DNA from: Owenia fusiformis
Lineage: Eukaryota; Annelida; Polychaeta; Sabellida; Oweniidae
Direction of reading: 5' to 3'
Length of the DNA: 64,000 nt
NCBI GenBank assembly: GCA_903813345.2
Contig: CAIIXF020000007.1
Coordinates: forward strand, 1,431,730 to 1,495,729
Below the pieces are notes generated by a model. That model had not been told where the DNA came from, did not search any database, and was given only the letters and a program-made list of their open reading frames with translations. Position 1 is the stretch's first letter. Every line of letters starts with the position of its first letter. Of this stretch, positions 24,901 through 32,530 are shown one piece after another. The translations under genes and the position numbers were made by a program.

Positions 24901-27900
24901 CACAGGGTTTCCTGTATAGCTTCTGGGAGCCACCGTATAGCTCCTGGGGGCCACTATTCAGCTTCTGGGGGCCAATATATAGCTTCTGGGGAGCACAGTA
25001 TAGCTTCTTGGGGCTACTTGGGGCCCCTGTATAGATTCTTGGGGCCACTGGGGGCCATCATAAAGCTTCTGGGGGCTTCTGGAACCTAATAATTAATGTA
25101 TTTTGCCAGGTTTCACCAAAATCTTCAAATATGGGGGCTGTCAGGGGGGGGGTTAAATTAATTAAGTTATAATTTTTCTAAACAAATTCATGCGACTATT
25201 TATCTCTAAAGCAAAGGGAGAATAACTTCCTTTTAACTCATTAAGAACGTGAAATGTAAAAACCTCATTATCAAGTGATGTTACCATAGCATCTGAAATG
25301 TTAGAAATATTACATAAACCATATGATGAATCATCTTCACTTCTAATCGTGCTATATACTTCAGATGCTTTAAGAATCAAGAATATGAAGAATATGATGA
25401 AAATCAGACTATATGTATACTATTTATATGAATCATTGAAAGTGCATGGTAAATTATAAGATTGGATCTTTAATATACAGGGTCGAGATAACCGTTTTGA
25501 CCCCTGTGAATGATAGTCAAAATGCATGTAACCTTTCCACATACTTATTAGTTCAGTTCAATACATGTACATTTTTACTCAATAAGATTGGATGGTTGTT
25601 ACTTTTTTTGTTAATTTAATGTTCTTTTTATAATTGTCAAAAATGACGTTCACAGTAGCTTCCTCCAAAGCTGGATAATTTTGTTAATTCTGATCCAATT
25701 TTGAAGATTTGTTGTCTCTTTAATGTTGCTTATATCTTCCACTCATCAAGTAAGGGACAAAACTATGCACACATTCTGTCATACGGCCTCGGTTCTAATA
25801 GATATGTTGCTATACTACGATATTCTGAACAAAAAATGGATTGATGACGTCACAATTAATGCAAATTAGCTAATTTGCATAACTTAATATTGTAACCATA
25901 TAGTAAGTTTAATAAGGTTTAATCAGATACCAATATCATCTCTATAGACCAAATAATGGCGAAGCTACATTGATTCAAGACTCCAAGGTAAGATGTATGT
26001 ATATTATTGTCAAATAATGACATTCACGATAGCTGCCTCGAAAGTTACATAACTTTCGTAATACTGATTCAATTTTGAATCTGTTTTCACTTTTATGTTG
26101 CTTACACCTTCTTCTAATAGAATAAAGGACAAAACCGTTCAGAAATTTTGCCATACGGCCTCAGTTCTAATAGATACGTTGCTATAGTTGGAAATTCTGA
26201 ACCAAAAATAGATTGATGACGTCATAATTTATGCAAATTAGATAATTTGCATAATTGAATATCAGAAATTTATTGGAAATTCAACGAGGTTTAATTTGGT
26301 ACCAATATCATTTCTATAGACCAAATAATGACAGAGCTACAAACGATTTAAGATACCAAGGTAAGATGTCTAAAGATGCGTAACCATGGTAACTGAATGC
26401 CGCCATAAAAGTACTATGGGACATTAGTTGGCAATGTTAACAAATGAATTCATTAAATAGACACCCTATGGATTACAAAAATGTATGTAACTTATTCACA
26501 CCTTATGGGTGCATGGGAACCCCTTGTTCCTACTATACTATAAGAAATAAACCAATGTTGACTGTCTAACCAGGTTAAAAGGATGAATATATTATGTTTT
26601 TATAATTATCACCATTGGTTTCTGTGGGTACTAAAATTTCGAAATGCATTTGTCCTGAACCACTTTCATCCATGAATGAGTTTATTGCTCGCTTATTTAT
26701 CAACCAATTTTCTTAATTTTGTCGGCAAAAAACAAATGAGGATGAATGCTATGCATTGGTGTGGATTATGTGTTAGTGTAACCTCTAAAAGTTAGATTTT
26801 AATAAATTCACGATATTTTGAACAAACGGTCCTTCAAAAAACATTTTTGAAATCAATAAAAAGTTTCACATTTCACACTTTGATAATATTTGATAAGCCA
26901 AAGTTTTTATTGGACCTTTAACTGATTAATACAATTTTACACCCATTGAAAGATGTATTGTGACTGGTTGAACATAGTTGTACATGTATTAATCATACAT
27001 TTATTTGCATGCCCCATGGAAAATAAGGTACAAATCATAAACAAGGAAGTGAAAAATAAGATCGCTAAATCAAATAAAGGATAGTCTATAGAAGACTTTT
27101 AGTTTCCCCCAAACTTAGACAATATTTGGCTTCTGACAAACGGCGATATTTTAGGCCCTCGCCCCCTGCTATTGAAAGCCCAGAGTGGGACCCGAAAATT
27201 GGCGTTAATAATTGTTCGAGTCACGGGGAGTAAATAAAAACTGACTGCTTGAATAACCCTCTTTATCATTCGAAAAAAAACAACAAAAAAGACATTTAAC
27301 TTTCTAACAACACTAAAAGAGTTTCGAACACTCGATTTTTTTCGTGGTCAGTCTACCCATAACCCGGCCACATGGAATCTACATGTAAAATTACATTTAG
27401 AAATGTGACTTCTAGGTCGGGGAGATTCCCCATAGAGCCCATGTTGTAAAACCACAAAAAGTGAAATATATTTTCTTGTGTTGGGCAGATAATATTTTCT
27501 TTTACTGGACATATTTTAATTTGTATAACTATTAGATACATAAAAAACAATATGAAAAGTGAACCATTAAAACTGATGCATATTCAAGTTTAATGGAATT
27601 TTGCAATACCCTGCCGTGTTAATTCCCCCGAATCAGCCACCTGGTGGCGAAACTGGTAACTACCTACTCGCATCTGAGTAATTGATGATTTAACACACAG
27701 ATTTTTTACAACCAACGTGAAAGAAATGAATTAAAATGGTGCCTAGGAGATGTTGTTTTTAGTATTTGGGGCAAAGACCAGGGATTCTTGTTTGACAAGT
27801 GTGCCAAACAATTTTTAGTGACTATATTAATAACGATATTTTAAACTCATACCATGTGTACAATTTAACATATTATTCTATCTATCTGTATTGTATTTTA

Positions 27901-29472
27901 TGTATATGTATTTGTTATATGTACTGCCGCACTGGAATTTTCCATGTGTCACTGCTTAAAAAGTGTTTGGCAAATAAATAAATAAATAAATAAGTAAATT
28001 GGACTTGGACTTTGTTGGCTCTATTGTCATTTGAAATTAATCATGAAAAGCTGCATACATAGCTTTGTATGGCTCAGATCAGATGTGCTTAGATCCAATA
28101 AAAAAGTATTCACGTAAATACTACCCATTCAATATTTTAGCCTACTTTTGTGATATGGGTGTGTGGTTTTCCAGCCAATGGCAAGTCGATCACGTTTTAA
28201 ATGAGGCCAATGAGATGAAACTGGATGAAATGATATTTAAAAAAACCAAAGATATGATCTGAGGATTGATGTACCTAGTAAATGTAAATTATTCCAGTTT
28301 ATTTCTACCAAATTAATTTTTCATGTATTCAAGAATTCGAAATCAAACTGTGAGTGGGAAACGTTCAGTATGTTGATTGTTCTAAGATTGTCTAGGACTG
28401 TTTGCTTTTCACAAGTATATCCATAATCCAAAAGTCTTTCCTTATTTCAGATGGCTGAATATTTAAATGTCCAAATAAAGATCTAAATTAAAGATCTAGA
28501 GCTGCCCATGTCATGACCAGGGCAATCGATTCCTCACGGAGCCTAATTACCGATAGGGTTAGGTCAGGTGTGCTCAATTAAATTAAATCCAATAGTTTAA
28601 TACGTTGCACAACATTTTGTCAATTTTCGAAAACCAACAGTGAATTCTCTTCAAAACTATTTTGTTTATTCCTCAACAGGAACAGTGTCGCATATTTTCA
28701 AGATACTTCATATTTTGACATACTTTTGATATAACTACACGTGCATGTGTAAATTGTAAAGTGAATGATTAAAATTATAGCTTTTGCCTGGTCTACTCAA
28801 TGGAGTAGAGAAAATAATGTATTTTACAGTGTTGTATTTGATGTTCTCAAAATCTAAACCGGCTTAATAACCATCATTATCCTATGCCAAGTAGAGTTTT
28901 AGGGAGATAAGTTGGTAAGATATATCCCGTATTGAGGTTTCCATATCCTGAACCTCCATATCTCCCGCCATATCTCCCGCTCCAGCGCATATCTTCCCGC
29001 TTCGAAAACAAAATTTAATTTTTTTTAAATTGAAAAAAAAGAAAAAATGTGAAAAAAAATTTTAAAAATTTAAATTTGAAAAAAATTGAAAAAATTGAAA
29101 AAAATTAGAAAAATGTGAAAAAAAATTGAAAAAATCGAAAGGAAATTAGAAAACTCTACTTGGTATAGGATAAAGCAGTTATGTACGGTCGGTTTGGATA
29201 TGGGGTTCATCCCTCGTGAGATATGCACATCTACCTTCGGTCCCTACGGTCCCTCAGGTAGATATGCATATCTCCCTCTGGATAAACCCCATATCCAAAA
29301 CCTCCCAGTACATAACCCTTATATATTTACCTGATTCATGCAGTTTCATCCCTATTGTCCCTCCAGAGTAAAACACACAAACGCGAACTTCATCAACGTC
29401 TTTCTCATCCTGCCTCAATCGTAGCATCTCTGCGTCTGTGTCGAGTGCTGTGTTGTTCTCTTCAAAATACAT
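766..29472 (-). CDS. ASPG: ASPG-like 60 kDa lysophospholipase / L-asparaginase gene, 3'-partial, two first exons and a mutually exclusive exon pair
   Basis: The predicted product is a cytosolic type I L-asparaginase with a C-terminal ankyrin tail, which hydrolyses L-asparagine to aspartate and ammonia. Mammalian ASPG is also annotated as a lysophospholipase. Using first exon A, twelve exons join in phase to 542 codons: 20034-19830, 18921-18801, 18186-18075, 17769-17644, 16864-16781, 16163-16037, one of 11107-10995 or 9656-9544, 6010-5825, 5528-5415, 2386-2267, 1876-1781 and 987-766. The reading frame stays open past the last donor, so one or more 3' exons lie off the left edge (human ASPG is about 573 residues). 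With exon A numbering, I see the first catalytic Thr in GGTIGM (T59), the HGTDTM motif (T161-D162) and the catalytic-lysine segment RGNRATKVD (K233). Ankyrin-type sequence starts near residue 440. The enzyme domain assignment is firm; the substrate class is inferred from family. Confidence 0.93.
1162..1559 (-). mobile_element. Short Helitron-like element
   Basis: Read on the minus strand, the 3' end has a hairpin (ACGCTTTGGCGT), a ten-base spacer and CTAG followed by a host T. The 5' end aligns with that of the larger copy at 55762 (ATCGAACGAAGTTCGG) and is preceded by a host A. Near the 5' end is a GGATGGATGAAGGAC microsatellite. Length 398 bp, no coding capacity. Classification rests on the ends and the A/T target. 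Confidence 0.6.
1781..1876 (-). CDS. ASPG: ASPG exon 11, start of ankyrin tail
   Basis: It encodes [20 protein letters not shown], then [22 protein letters not shown] is the first helix pair of an ankyrin repeat. Thirty-two codons, phase 0, donor GTAAGT. Confidence 0.9.
2267..2386 (-). CDS. ASPG: ASPG exon 10, end of enzyme domain
   Basis: It encodes [20 protein letters not shown], then [26 protein letters not shown] closes the enzyme domain in ASPG. Forty codons, phase 0 at both ends, acceptor TTACAG, donor GTATGT. Confidence 0.92.
3603..3724. mobile_element. Compact copy of the TGTCACCACC-ended element
   Basis: A 122-bp unit begins TGACAAAATGTCACCACC and ends TTCATGGTGGTGA, with an internal CGTAACAATTGTTACAG palindrome. 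The same termini bound the 2.8-kb array element at 60295-63072, and a diverged copy lies near 48045-48150. Confidence 0.55.
4592..4811. mobile_element. 220-bp MITE, TA target
   Basis: The ends are inverted (CAGGGTGTTTCATAA on the left, TTATGAAACACCTTG on the right) and flanked by TA on both sides. This suggests a Tc1/mariner-type miniature element in an ASPG intron. Confidence 0.65.
5415..5528 (-). CDS. ASPG: ASPG exon 9
   Basis: It encodes [20 protein letters not shown], then [18 protein letters not shown]. The GVIPG.DMT.EAAL.KLSYVLG block is strongly conserved in animal ASPG. Thirty-eight codons, phase 0 at both ends. Confidence 0.95.
5825..6010 (-). CDS. ASPG: ASPG exon 8, C-terminal asparaginase subdomain
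   Basis: It encodes [20 protein letters not shown], then [10 protein letters not shown] and an [14 protein letters not shown] strand. The pattern GVVLxTYGxGN is the signature of the asparaginase C-terminal subdomain. Sixty-two codons, phase 0, acceptor TGTAG, donor GTAGGT. Confidence 0.95.
6700..6925. repeat. Three ~75-bp direct repeats inside the 2.2-kb element
   Basis: Three diverged units share GAATAAGGTTTATTCATTTT, TGGCACTG and CTTCAAGTTCAT. Confidence 0.7.
7664..7734. repeat. 23-bp tandem repeat
   Basis: Three copies of TTTCAATGGTTATAATTAGC, plus a partial one. Confidence 0.75.
8549..9543. other. ASPG intron, nothing recognised
   Basis: AT-rich, no repeat family, ORF or splice-compatible exon seen between the 2.2-kb element and exon 7b. 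Confidence 0.6.
9544..9656 (-). CDS. ASPG: ASPG alternative exon 7b
   Basis: This 113-bp exon encodes [16 protein letters not shown], then [20 protein letters not shown] and T. The acceptor is TTTTAG and the donor GTAAGT. It aligns without gaps to exon 7a and fits the same place between exons 6 and 8. VG(I/L)LRL(F/Y)P is conserved in the family just before the C-terminal subdomain. Confidence 0.87.
9657..10994. other. Intron between the mutually exclusive ASPG exons
   Basis: A 1.34-kb spacer with no recognisable coding sequence. A partial CAGGGTGG end, with a TA before it, is at 9743-9751. Confidence 0.6.
10995..11107 (-). CDS. ASPG: ASPG alternative exon 7a
   Basis: This 113-bp exon encodes [16 protein letters not shown], then [20 protein letters not shown] and T. 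The acceptor is TTTACAG and the donor GTATGG. It matches exon 7b (9544-9656) in length, phase and 21 of 37 residues, with the conserved core [11 protein letters not shown]. Including both would shift the reading frame, so the pair should be used one at a time. It is the lysine-rich version. Confidence 0.8.
11310..12345. repeat. 35-bp minisatellite in ASPG intron
   Basis: About 28 copies of a unit near GCTAGGAAGAGGTGTTCACC plus ATTAAACATGTGTTT. It starts 200 bp upstream of exon 7a in the transcribed direction. The ORF through it is chance. Confidence 0.93.
13009..13200. repeat. 20-bp tandem repeat
   Basis: About nine copies of TTGCCAAATTTGCTTAAATT, inside the left end of the 2.7-kb element. 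Confidence 0.9.
13920..14335. repeat. Inverted repeat nested in the 2.7-kb element
   Basis: The arms share GTTAGCTAAGAATTAA, AAATTTATCATGCAAATTAG and nearby sequence in opposite orientation, with the centre near 14130. It is probably a MITE inserted in the larger element. Confidence 0.7.
14455..14765. repeat. Degenerate ~40-bp repeats
   Basis: Several copies of a unit like AAAATCTCCCGTAAAAGTAC, diverged, near the right half of the 2.7-kb element. Confidence 0.5.
16037..16163 (-). CDS. ASPG: ASPG exon 6, catalytic lysine
   Basis: It encodes [20 protein letters not shown], then [20 protein letters not shown] and IH. The RATKVD lysine corresponds to the catalytic lysine of the Thr-Asp-Lys triad. 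It ends in phase 1 at donor GTACTC, and its next exon must begin with TG to complete a Val codon. Both alternative exons at 10995 and 9544 do so. Confidence 0.94.
16206..16520. repeat. 91-bp tandem repeat
   Basis: About 3.4 units beginning AATGGAAAAGTACATTGAAT at 16212, 16302, 16393 and 16484. Several short ORFs read through it by chance. It lies next to exon 6. Confidence 0.9.
16781..16864 (-). CDS. ASPG: ASPG exon 5
   Basis: It encodes [20 protein letters not shown] and AGHYNIPE. The SDGR(D/N)N segment is conserved in type I asparaginases. Twenty-eight codons, phase 0 at both ends, with donor GTATGT. Confidence 0.93.
17332..17516. mobile_element. CpG-rich hairpin element
   Basis: Inverted arms share ATCGTCGAATACACCCC and TATAGACC / GGTCTATA, with a CTTCGGTCGTTCGG loop zone. 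The GC content is far above the surroundings. It is open on both strands only because it is palindromic. It lies in the intron after exon 4. Confidence 0.7.
17644..17769 (-). CDS. ASPG: ASPG exon 4, catalytic HGTDTM
   Basis: It encodes [20 protein letters not shown], then [24 protein letters not shown] is the second asparaginase active-site signature, with the catalytic Thr-Asp pair. Forty-two codons, phase 0 at both ends. The donor GTTGGT is non-consensus at position +3. Confidence 0.95.
18075..18186 (-). CDS. ASPG: ASPG exon 3
   Basis: It encodes [20 protein letters not shown], then [13 protein letters not shown] and MDVK. The EPLLDS segment supplies the serine that binds substrate in type I asparaginases. 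The acceptor is TTGTAG and the donor GTTTGA. Confidence 0.93.
18801..18921 (-). CDS. ASPG: ASPG common exon 2
   Basis: The exon encodes [19 protein letters not shown], then HDDSYNLL and a conserved-type linker ending in MP. It begins after TTTTTAG and ends at GTAAGT. Both first exons join it in phase 1. LPMFHD is a hallmark of animal ASPG proteins. Confidence 0.93.
18970..19155. mobile_element. Degenerate CAGGGGCGG-ended element fragment
   Basis: The sequence CAGGGGCGGATTTGGG begins a stretch of G/A-rich and GGGCCC/AAATTT words that ends near 19155. It resembles an eroded DNA transposon terminus. Weak evidence. Confidence 0.35.
19830..20034 (-). CDS. ASPG: ASPG alternative first exon A (proximal promoter)
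   Basis: The likely start is the ATG at 20034 in a good context (AACATGG), giving [15 protein letters not shown] further in-frame ATG at 20118 lies inside the terminal inverted repeat of a transposon and would add 28 residues. The exon ends after [13 protein letters not shown] and SNHDG at a GT donor in phase 1. GGTIGM carries the first catalytic threonine of type I asparaginases. It joins the exon at 18921 through a split Val codon. Confidence 0.88.
20104..21264. mobile_element. 1.16-kb TIR element at the ASPG exon A promoter
   Basis: The left end CAAGGGGCGATCCATATATT and its inverse at the right are flanked by TA (20102-20103 and 21265-21266). The terminal inverted repeats run about 165-195 bp with indels and include GGTTGCCATGGTAACCTGTA-type sequence. 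The interior ORF (20363-20707) shows no transposase motif. It is Tc1/mariner-like by target. Its left terminus lies in the 5' leader of ASPG first exon A. Confidence 0.8.
21163..21522 (+). repeat. Recent duplication of the TIR end plus flank
   Basis: A 120-bp block at 21163-21281 recurs at 21403-21522 with about one change. It includes the transposon right end and 14 bases of host flank (CTGGGTGAGCAAGTG), so it arose by local duplication and not by transposition. Confidence 0.85.
21523..22449. other. ASPG intron, nothing recognised
   Basis: AT-rich, no coding or repeat structure seen between the duplicated TIR end and the giant palindrome. Confidence 0.5.
22660..23350. repeat. ~350-bp direct duplication inside the palindrome arm
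   Basis: Two diverged copies share ATTATTTGGTCTATAGA, ACTGAGGCCGTATG, GCAGCTA and GAATGTCATT. They are mirrored in the right arm (about 25640-26340). Confidence 0.75.
23631..23819 (+). other. 62-codon ORF in left palindrome arm (mirrored at 25162-25380)
   Basis: The frame reads [40 protein letters not shown] and onward. The right arm carries the same ORF in reverse with a few substitutions (for example LEESYS versus LKGSYS). I recognise no family. Arm identity alone can explain its conservation. Confidence 0.3.
23890..25086. repeat. 21-bp GC-rich satellite with orientation switch
   Basis: Units near AGCTATACGATGGCCCCCAG run forward up to about 24320 and reversed after it. The 21-bp period keeps one frame open, so long repetitive ORFs appear on both strands. 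The switch is about 170 bp left of the palindrome axis. Confidence 0.92.
26544..27384. other. ASPG intron, nothing recognised
   Basis: No repeat, exon or element end found between the giant palindrome and the 5-kb inverted structure. Confidence 0.5.
27972..27993. repeat. (AAAT)n tract, probable retroposon tail
   Basis: Five AAAT units follow AAAAAGTGTTTGGC. This looks like the 3' end of a non-LTR element fragment, but no coding part is seen. Confidence 0.4.
28880..29185. repeat. Inverted repeat flanking an A-rich tract
   Basis: CCAAGTAGAGTTTT on the left and AAAACTCTACTTGG on the right enclose CATATCTCCCGC repeats and a GAAAAAATT low-complexity stretch. Confidence 0.65.
29186..29312. repeat. 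Hairpin next to the exon B splice donor
   Basis: The arms share GGATATGGGGTT and AGATATGCAxATCTACC in inverted order, with a loop CTTCGGTCCCTACGGTCCCT. It ends 19 bases inside the intron from the exon B donor at 29331. Confidence 0.75.
29331..29472 (-). CDS. ASPG: ASPG alternative first exon B (distal promoter)
   Basis: This exon starts at an ATG at 29472 and reads [15 protein letters not shown], a charged stretch, then [13 protein letters not shown] and KLHESG. It ends at a GTAAATA donor in phase 1. An in-frame TAG lies 48 bases upstream of the ATG, so the ATG is a plausible start. The end of the exon is homologous to first exon A (GGTIGM shared) and has the same phase, so it can splice to the exon at 18921 and give the same downstream protein. 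The N-terminal 30 residues are unrelated to those of exon A. It could alternatively be a relic of a duplicated gene, but its intact frame and donor argue for use. Confidence 0.75.
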
Positions 29473-30689
29473 ATTTGTATGTAGTCTTTTGATATAAAAA
29501 GTTGACAAGGTTAACCTCTAGCAATTAAACAACTTATTTATTCGTTTGGAAAATGTAGAACTGAGCAAAATGCAACAAATCAACTTAACTTTTTCAACCT
29601 TTACTGTTTATAATAGTTTCTGAAGGTAAGCTATAAAGGCATTATGTTCCAAGATGATTACAATGTACTGAATTTGACAACATGACCTAGAATTCTTTGA
29701 CATATAAATTGACTTAGCACAGGAAACTTTTCAATTGGTTTGAATTGGAGAACACACCTCCAAAAAGAACAGGTTTTGAAGTTTTGTCTTCGATGTGAAT
29801 ATGTAAAATTGTGAAGCCATCTTGATCCATCAAGGTATTACATATGGCTGAAGGAATACACTGGTTTAACAGTACGAAGTGAACAGTACCAGCGAGTAAA
29901 ATTTCTCAATTTTTATACCCGTCAAATCAATGCAATAACCCTCTCAAGGAATCAAACTCAATGGAGTAACTCCTGAAGACTAAATAAATACACGACTCTA
30001 AGTTACAATTCGCTTTTAACCCAGAAGTTGAACGTCCTTTGTGGTCAATATACATATGCAAATCCCCGAAAATCTAATTAGAAACTGGATTTTAACACAA
30101 AATGCTAATTATTGTAGAACTCTATATCTGGAGATTATAAATACTATAATTTGGGTTTATTTGGCATCTGCTAGCTCATTTTGCTGGCAATTTGCCGTTA
30201 ATATTTTCCCCAAAATTTGAAATCAGTCATTGGGAATTTAACCAATTAATAATCATATTGAAACGAAAATCTCATTTTCTTTATTAATAGTAATTCGAAT
30301 TCATATGATATTCTTTTATTTTATAAAATTTCATGCGAAATCGAAAGGGACTATTGATAGACTGCTATGAATTTGCCTAAAGAAATATGGGGTACGTCAA
30401 ACATGGCAGTCCTAGTGGGTTACTTTTACCTTGAAGGCTATTTTAGTACATGTAGTGATACACGTCGATTTGTTTGCATCACATCTTCATCTTTCTTTAT
30501 CTTCATCTTCATGTAGAAAACTAAATATATAATAGTATCATGCTGATGAGTATGCTACCCCATAGAGACAGATCGCCTAAAATTACATTCGTATGATATG
30601 AGACTCGACATTCACCGGGAAAGTAGAAACATTTTGTCAGCCATTATGCAAATTAATTTTTTACTGTTTAATAATGATGAATGACAGTC

Positions 30690-31325
30690 ATATTAAGTTA
30701 TAAAAGTATGAGAATAGCACGCCGTCTTGATATATCAAGGTAACTCGTTCGAAAAAATGATGACGGTGATTGAAATGACGATGTAAAGATAAAACCGCAA
30801 CGAGATATTTGTAGATTTCTTTGAAAAAAACCTAAAAAATATACATCTCAAAATAGAAAAAATCATATATAAATAGTAAGGCATGTAGGTCCGATTCCCC
30901 CAGGTAGCATTAACATTGGTCTCGTATAAGTTATACAATTAATATTTGAAACCCGACTAATATTCAAACTTATAATTGGACGTAAGTATGATGTGTACTT
31001 CATTATATTAATAAAGTAACATCATACTTACTTCCGATCATAAGTTCGAATGAGAGTTGTATTTCAAATATTAATTGACATGTGTGAGACCAATGTTAAT
31101 GCTACCGGGGGGAATCTGACCTGCAGGCCTTACATTGTATACATATTTCTTTCTGTTTTGAAAAATTCGATATGCGATGTATATTTCTTAGTTTTTCAAA
31201 AAAACAAAAATATTTCATTACGGTTTTATCTTTACATCGTAATTTCGATCACCGCCATCACTTCTCGAACGAGTTACCTTGAAATATCAAGACGTCATGC
31301 TATTCTCATACTTATAGAACTCAAG
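30690..31325. repeat. 630-bp palindrome
   Basis: The arms share GGTTTTATCTTTACATCGT, CGAACGAGTTACCTTGA-type sequence and ACCAATGTTAATGCTACC, with the axis near 31007. The two ORFs on opposite strands are mirror images of each other, so they do not count as independent evidence for a gene. Confidence 0.85.
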
Positions 31326-32530
31326 GTAACTGCCCTTGACTTACTCGAGTCTCTAGCCAATACTTGGCTAGAGGGGATTTCATCTGGAATACTGTGAACT
31401 CTATTTGAAAAAAGCTGGCCGTGGTGTCATAAATTTATTGAATATTTCAAAAATCGCCAGATAAATGAATCATTAATCAAAACGGACCCCGCTCGGCTCC
31501 TTGATGAGATATGACATGATTTCATCAGGATTTCGTCTAAAATTAAAACAAAATGGCTCCAAGAAAAATGGCGATGTTCGAAAACTGGACGAAATGTCGT
31601 TAACGTCTGACATTAGTAACTGGCTGTAAATTCTAAGTTAGTGATCCAGAAGATGTGAACTAATACACTGATCACTTCATGTGTGTTTTGGAATTTTTGG
31701 TGAGGTAATAAGACCAAAACTCGCAATTCAAATTGTGATGTGGAAAAATGGGGGACATATGATTTCAAATTTTATGATTACGACATGACCAGTTGTTCAT
31801 GCAGGAATATATCTTTACTGGAAGGCCACGATACAGTGGCCTTAGAAGAAGGTAACCCTTGACCATTTATCAAGCAGTAAAAAATTAATTTGCTTCATGG
31901 GTGACAAAATGTTTCGCATCATACGATTGTAATTTTAGGCGATCTGTCTGCATGGGGTGTATTGTGAATTACGCCAGAAACGACATTCTGCTATTCCCAA
32001 GCATGTATTTAGAAAATGTTGAAAGTCCATTTATGTGCATGATAAATAAATGTTGTTTGTGACCACTCACTGATGAAGATATAATGTGACGTATGTCAGC
32101 GATAGACCAATGAAATAGCAAACTCGGACTTCAATTAGGCCGGACCCAACCTATACAATTTGGACCTTCAAGAAAACCTATTCATCCTTTTTAGTTTTAT
32201 CTTGGATGAAGAAATGAGTAATCACTGATTTGTCACGGCGAAATAGCATGGCACGGTACTACAAAGTTCCCTTAAACTTGAATATTCATCAGTTTTAGTG
32301 GTTCACTTTATATTACCCTTATGTATCTGATAGTTATACAAATTCAAATAGTCCAGTGAAAGAAGATATATCATGTTTAATACAAGAAAAGATATTTCAC
32401 TTTTTGTGAACATGGGGTCAACATGGGGTCTCTGGGGAACCTCCCCGACCTAGAAGTCACATTTTCAAAGAAAATTTAATTTTCAAAGTTGATAAACTCT
32501 CTTTAAAACCACATTTCAATATTCAATTTT

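Larger units (their letters stand above)
22450..26543. mobile_element. 4.1-kb giant palindrome (foldback-type element)
   Basis: The left arm from ATAGTATAGTAGGAACAAGG is matched in inverse up to 26543, with the axis near 24490. Each arm is about 2.0 kb and about 97% identical where I compared them. The arms hold two diverged ~350-bp direct copies of a segment with CCATTTTTGGTTCAGAAT, a 62-codon ORF and an inner satellite. No transposase is visible. Confidence 0.85.
27385..32530. repeat. 5-kb structure with inverted ends around ASPG exon B
   Basis: Left 27385-27625 and right 32240-32530 are inverted copies sharing GTGACTTCTAGGTCGGGGAG, TTGTATAACTAT and AATATTCAAGTTTAA. A second inverted pair (30555-30670 and 31870-31960) shares CAGATCGCCTAAAATTACA. 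Exon B and other sequence lie between. Confidence 0.75.

Noticed and set aside
23959-25089. Long repetitive ORFs rich in GPQKLY or APRSYT
   Set aside because: The 21-bp satellite keeps frames open on both strands; there is no start context, signal or family match.
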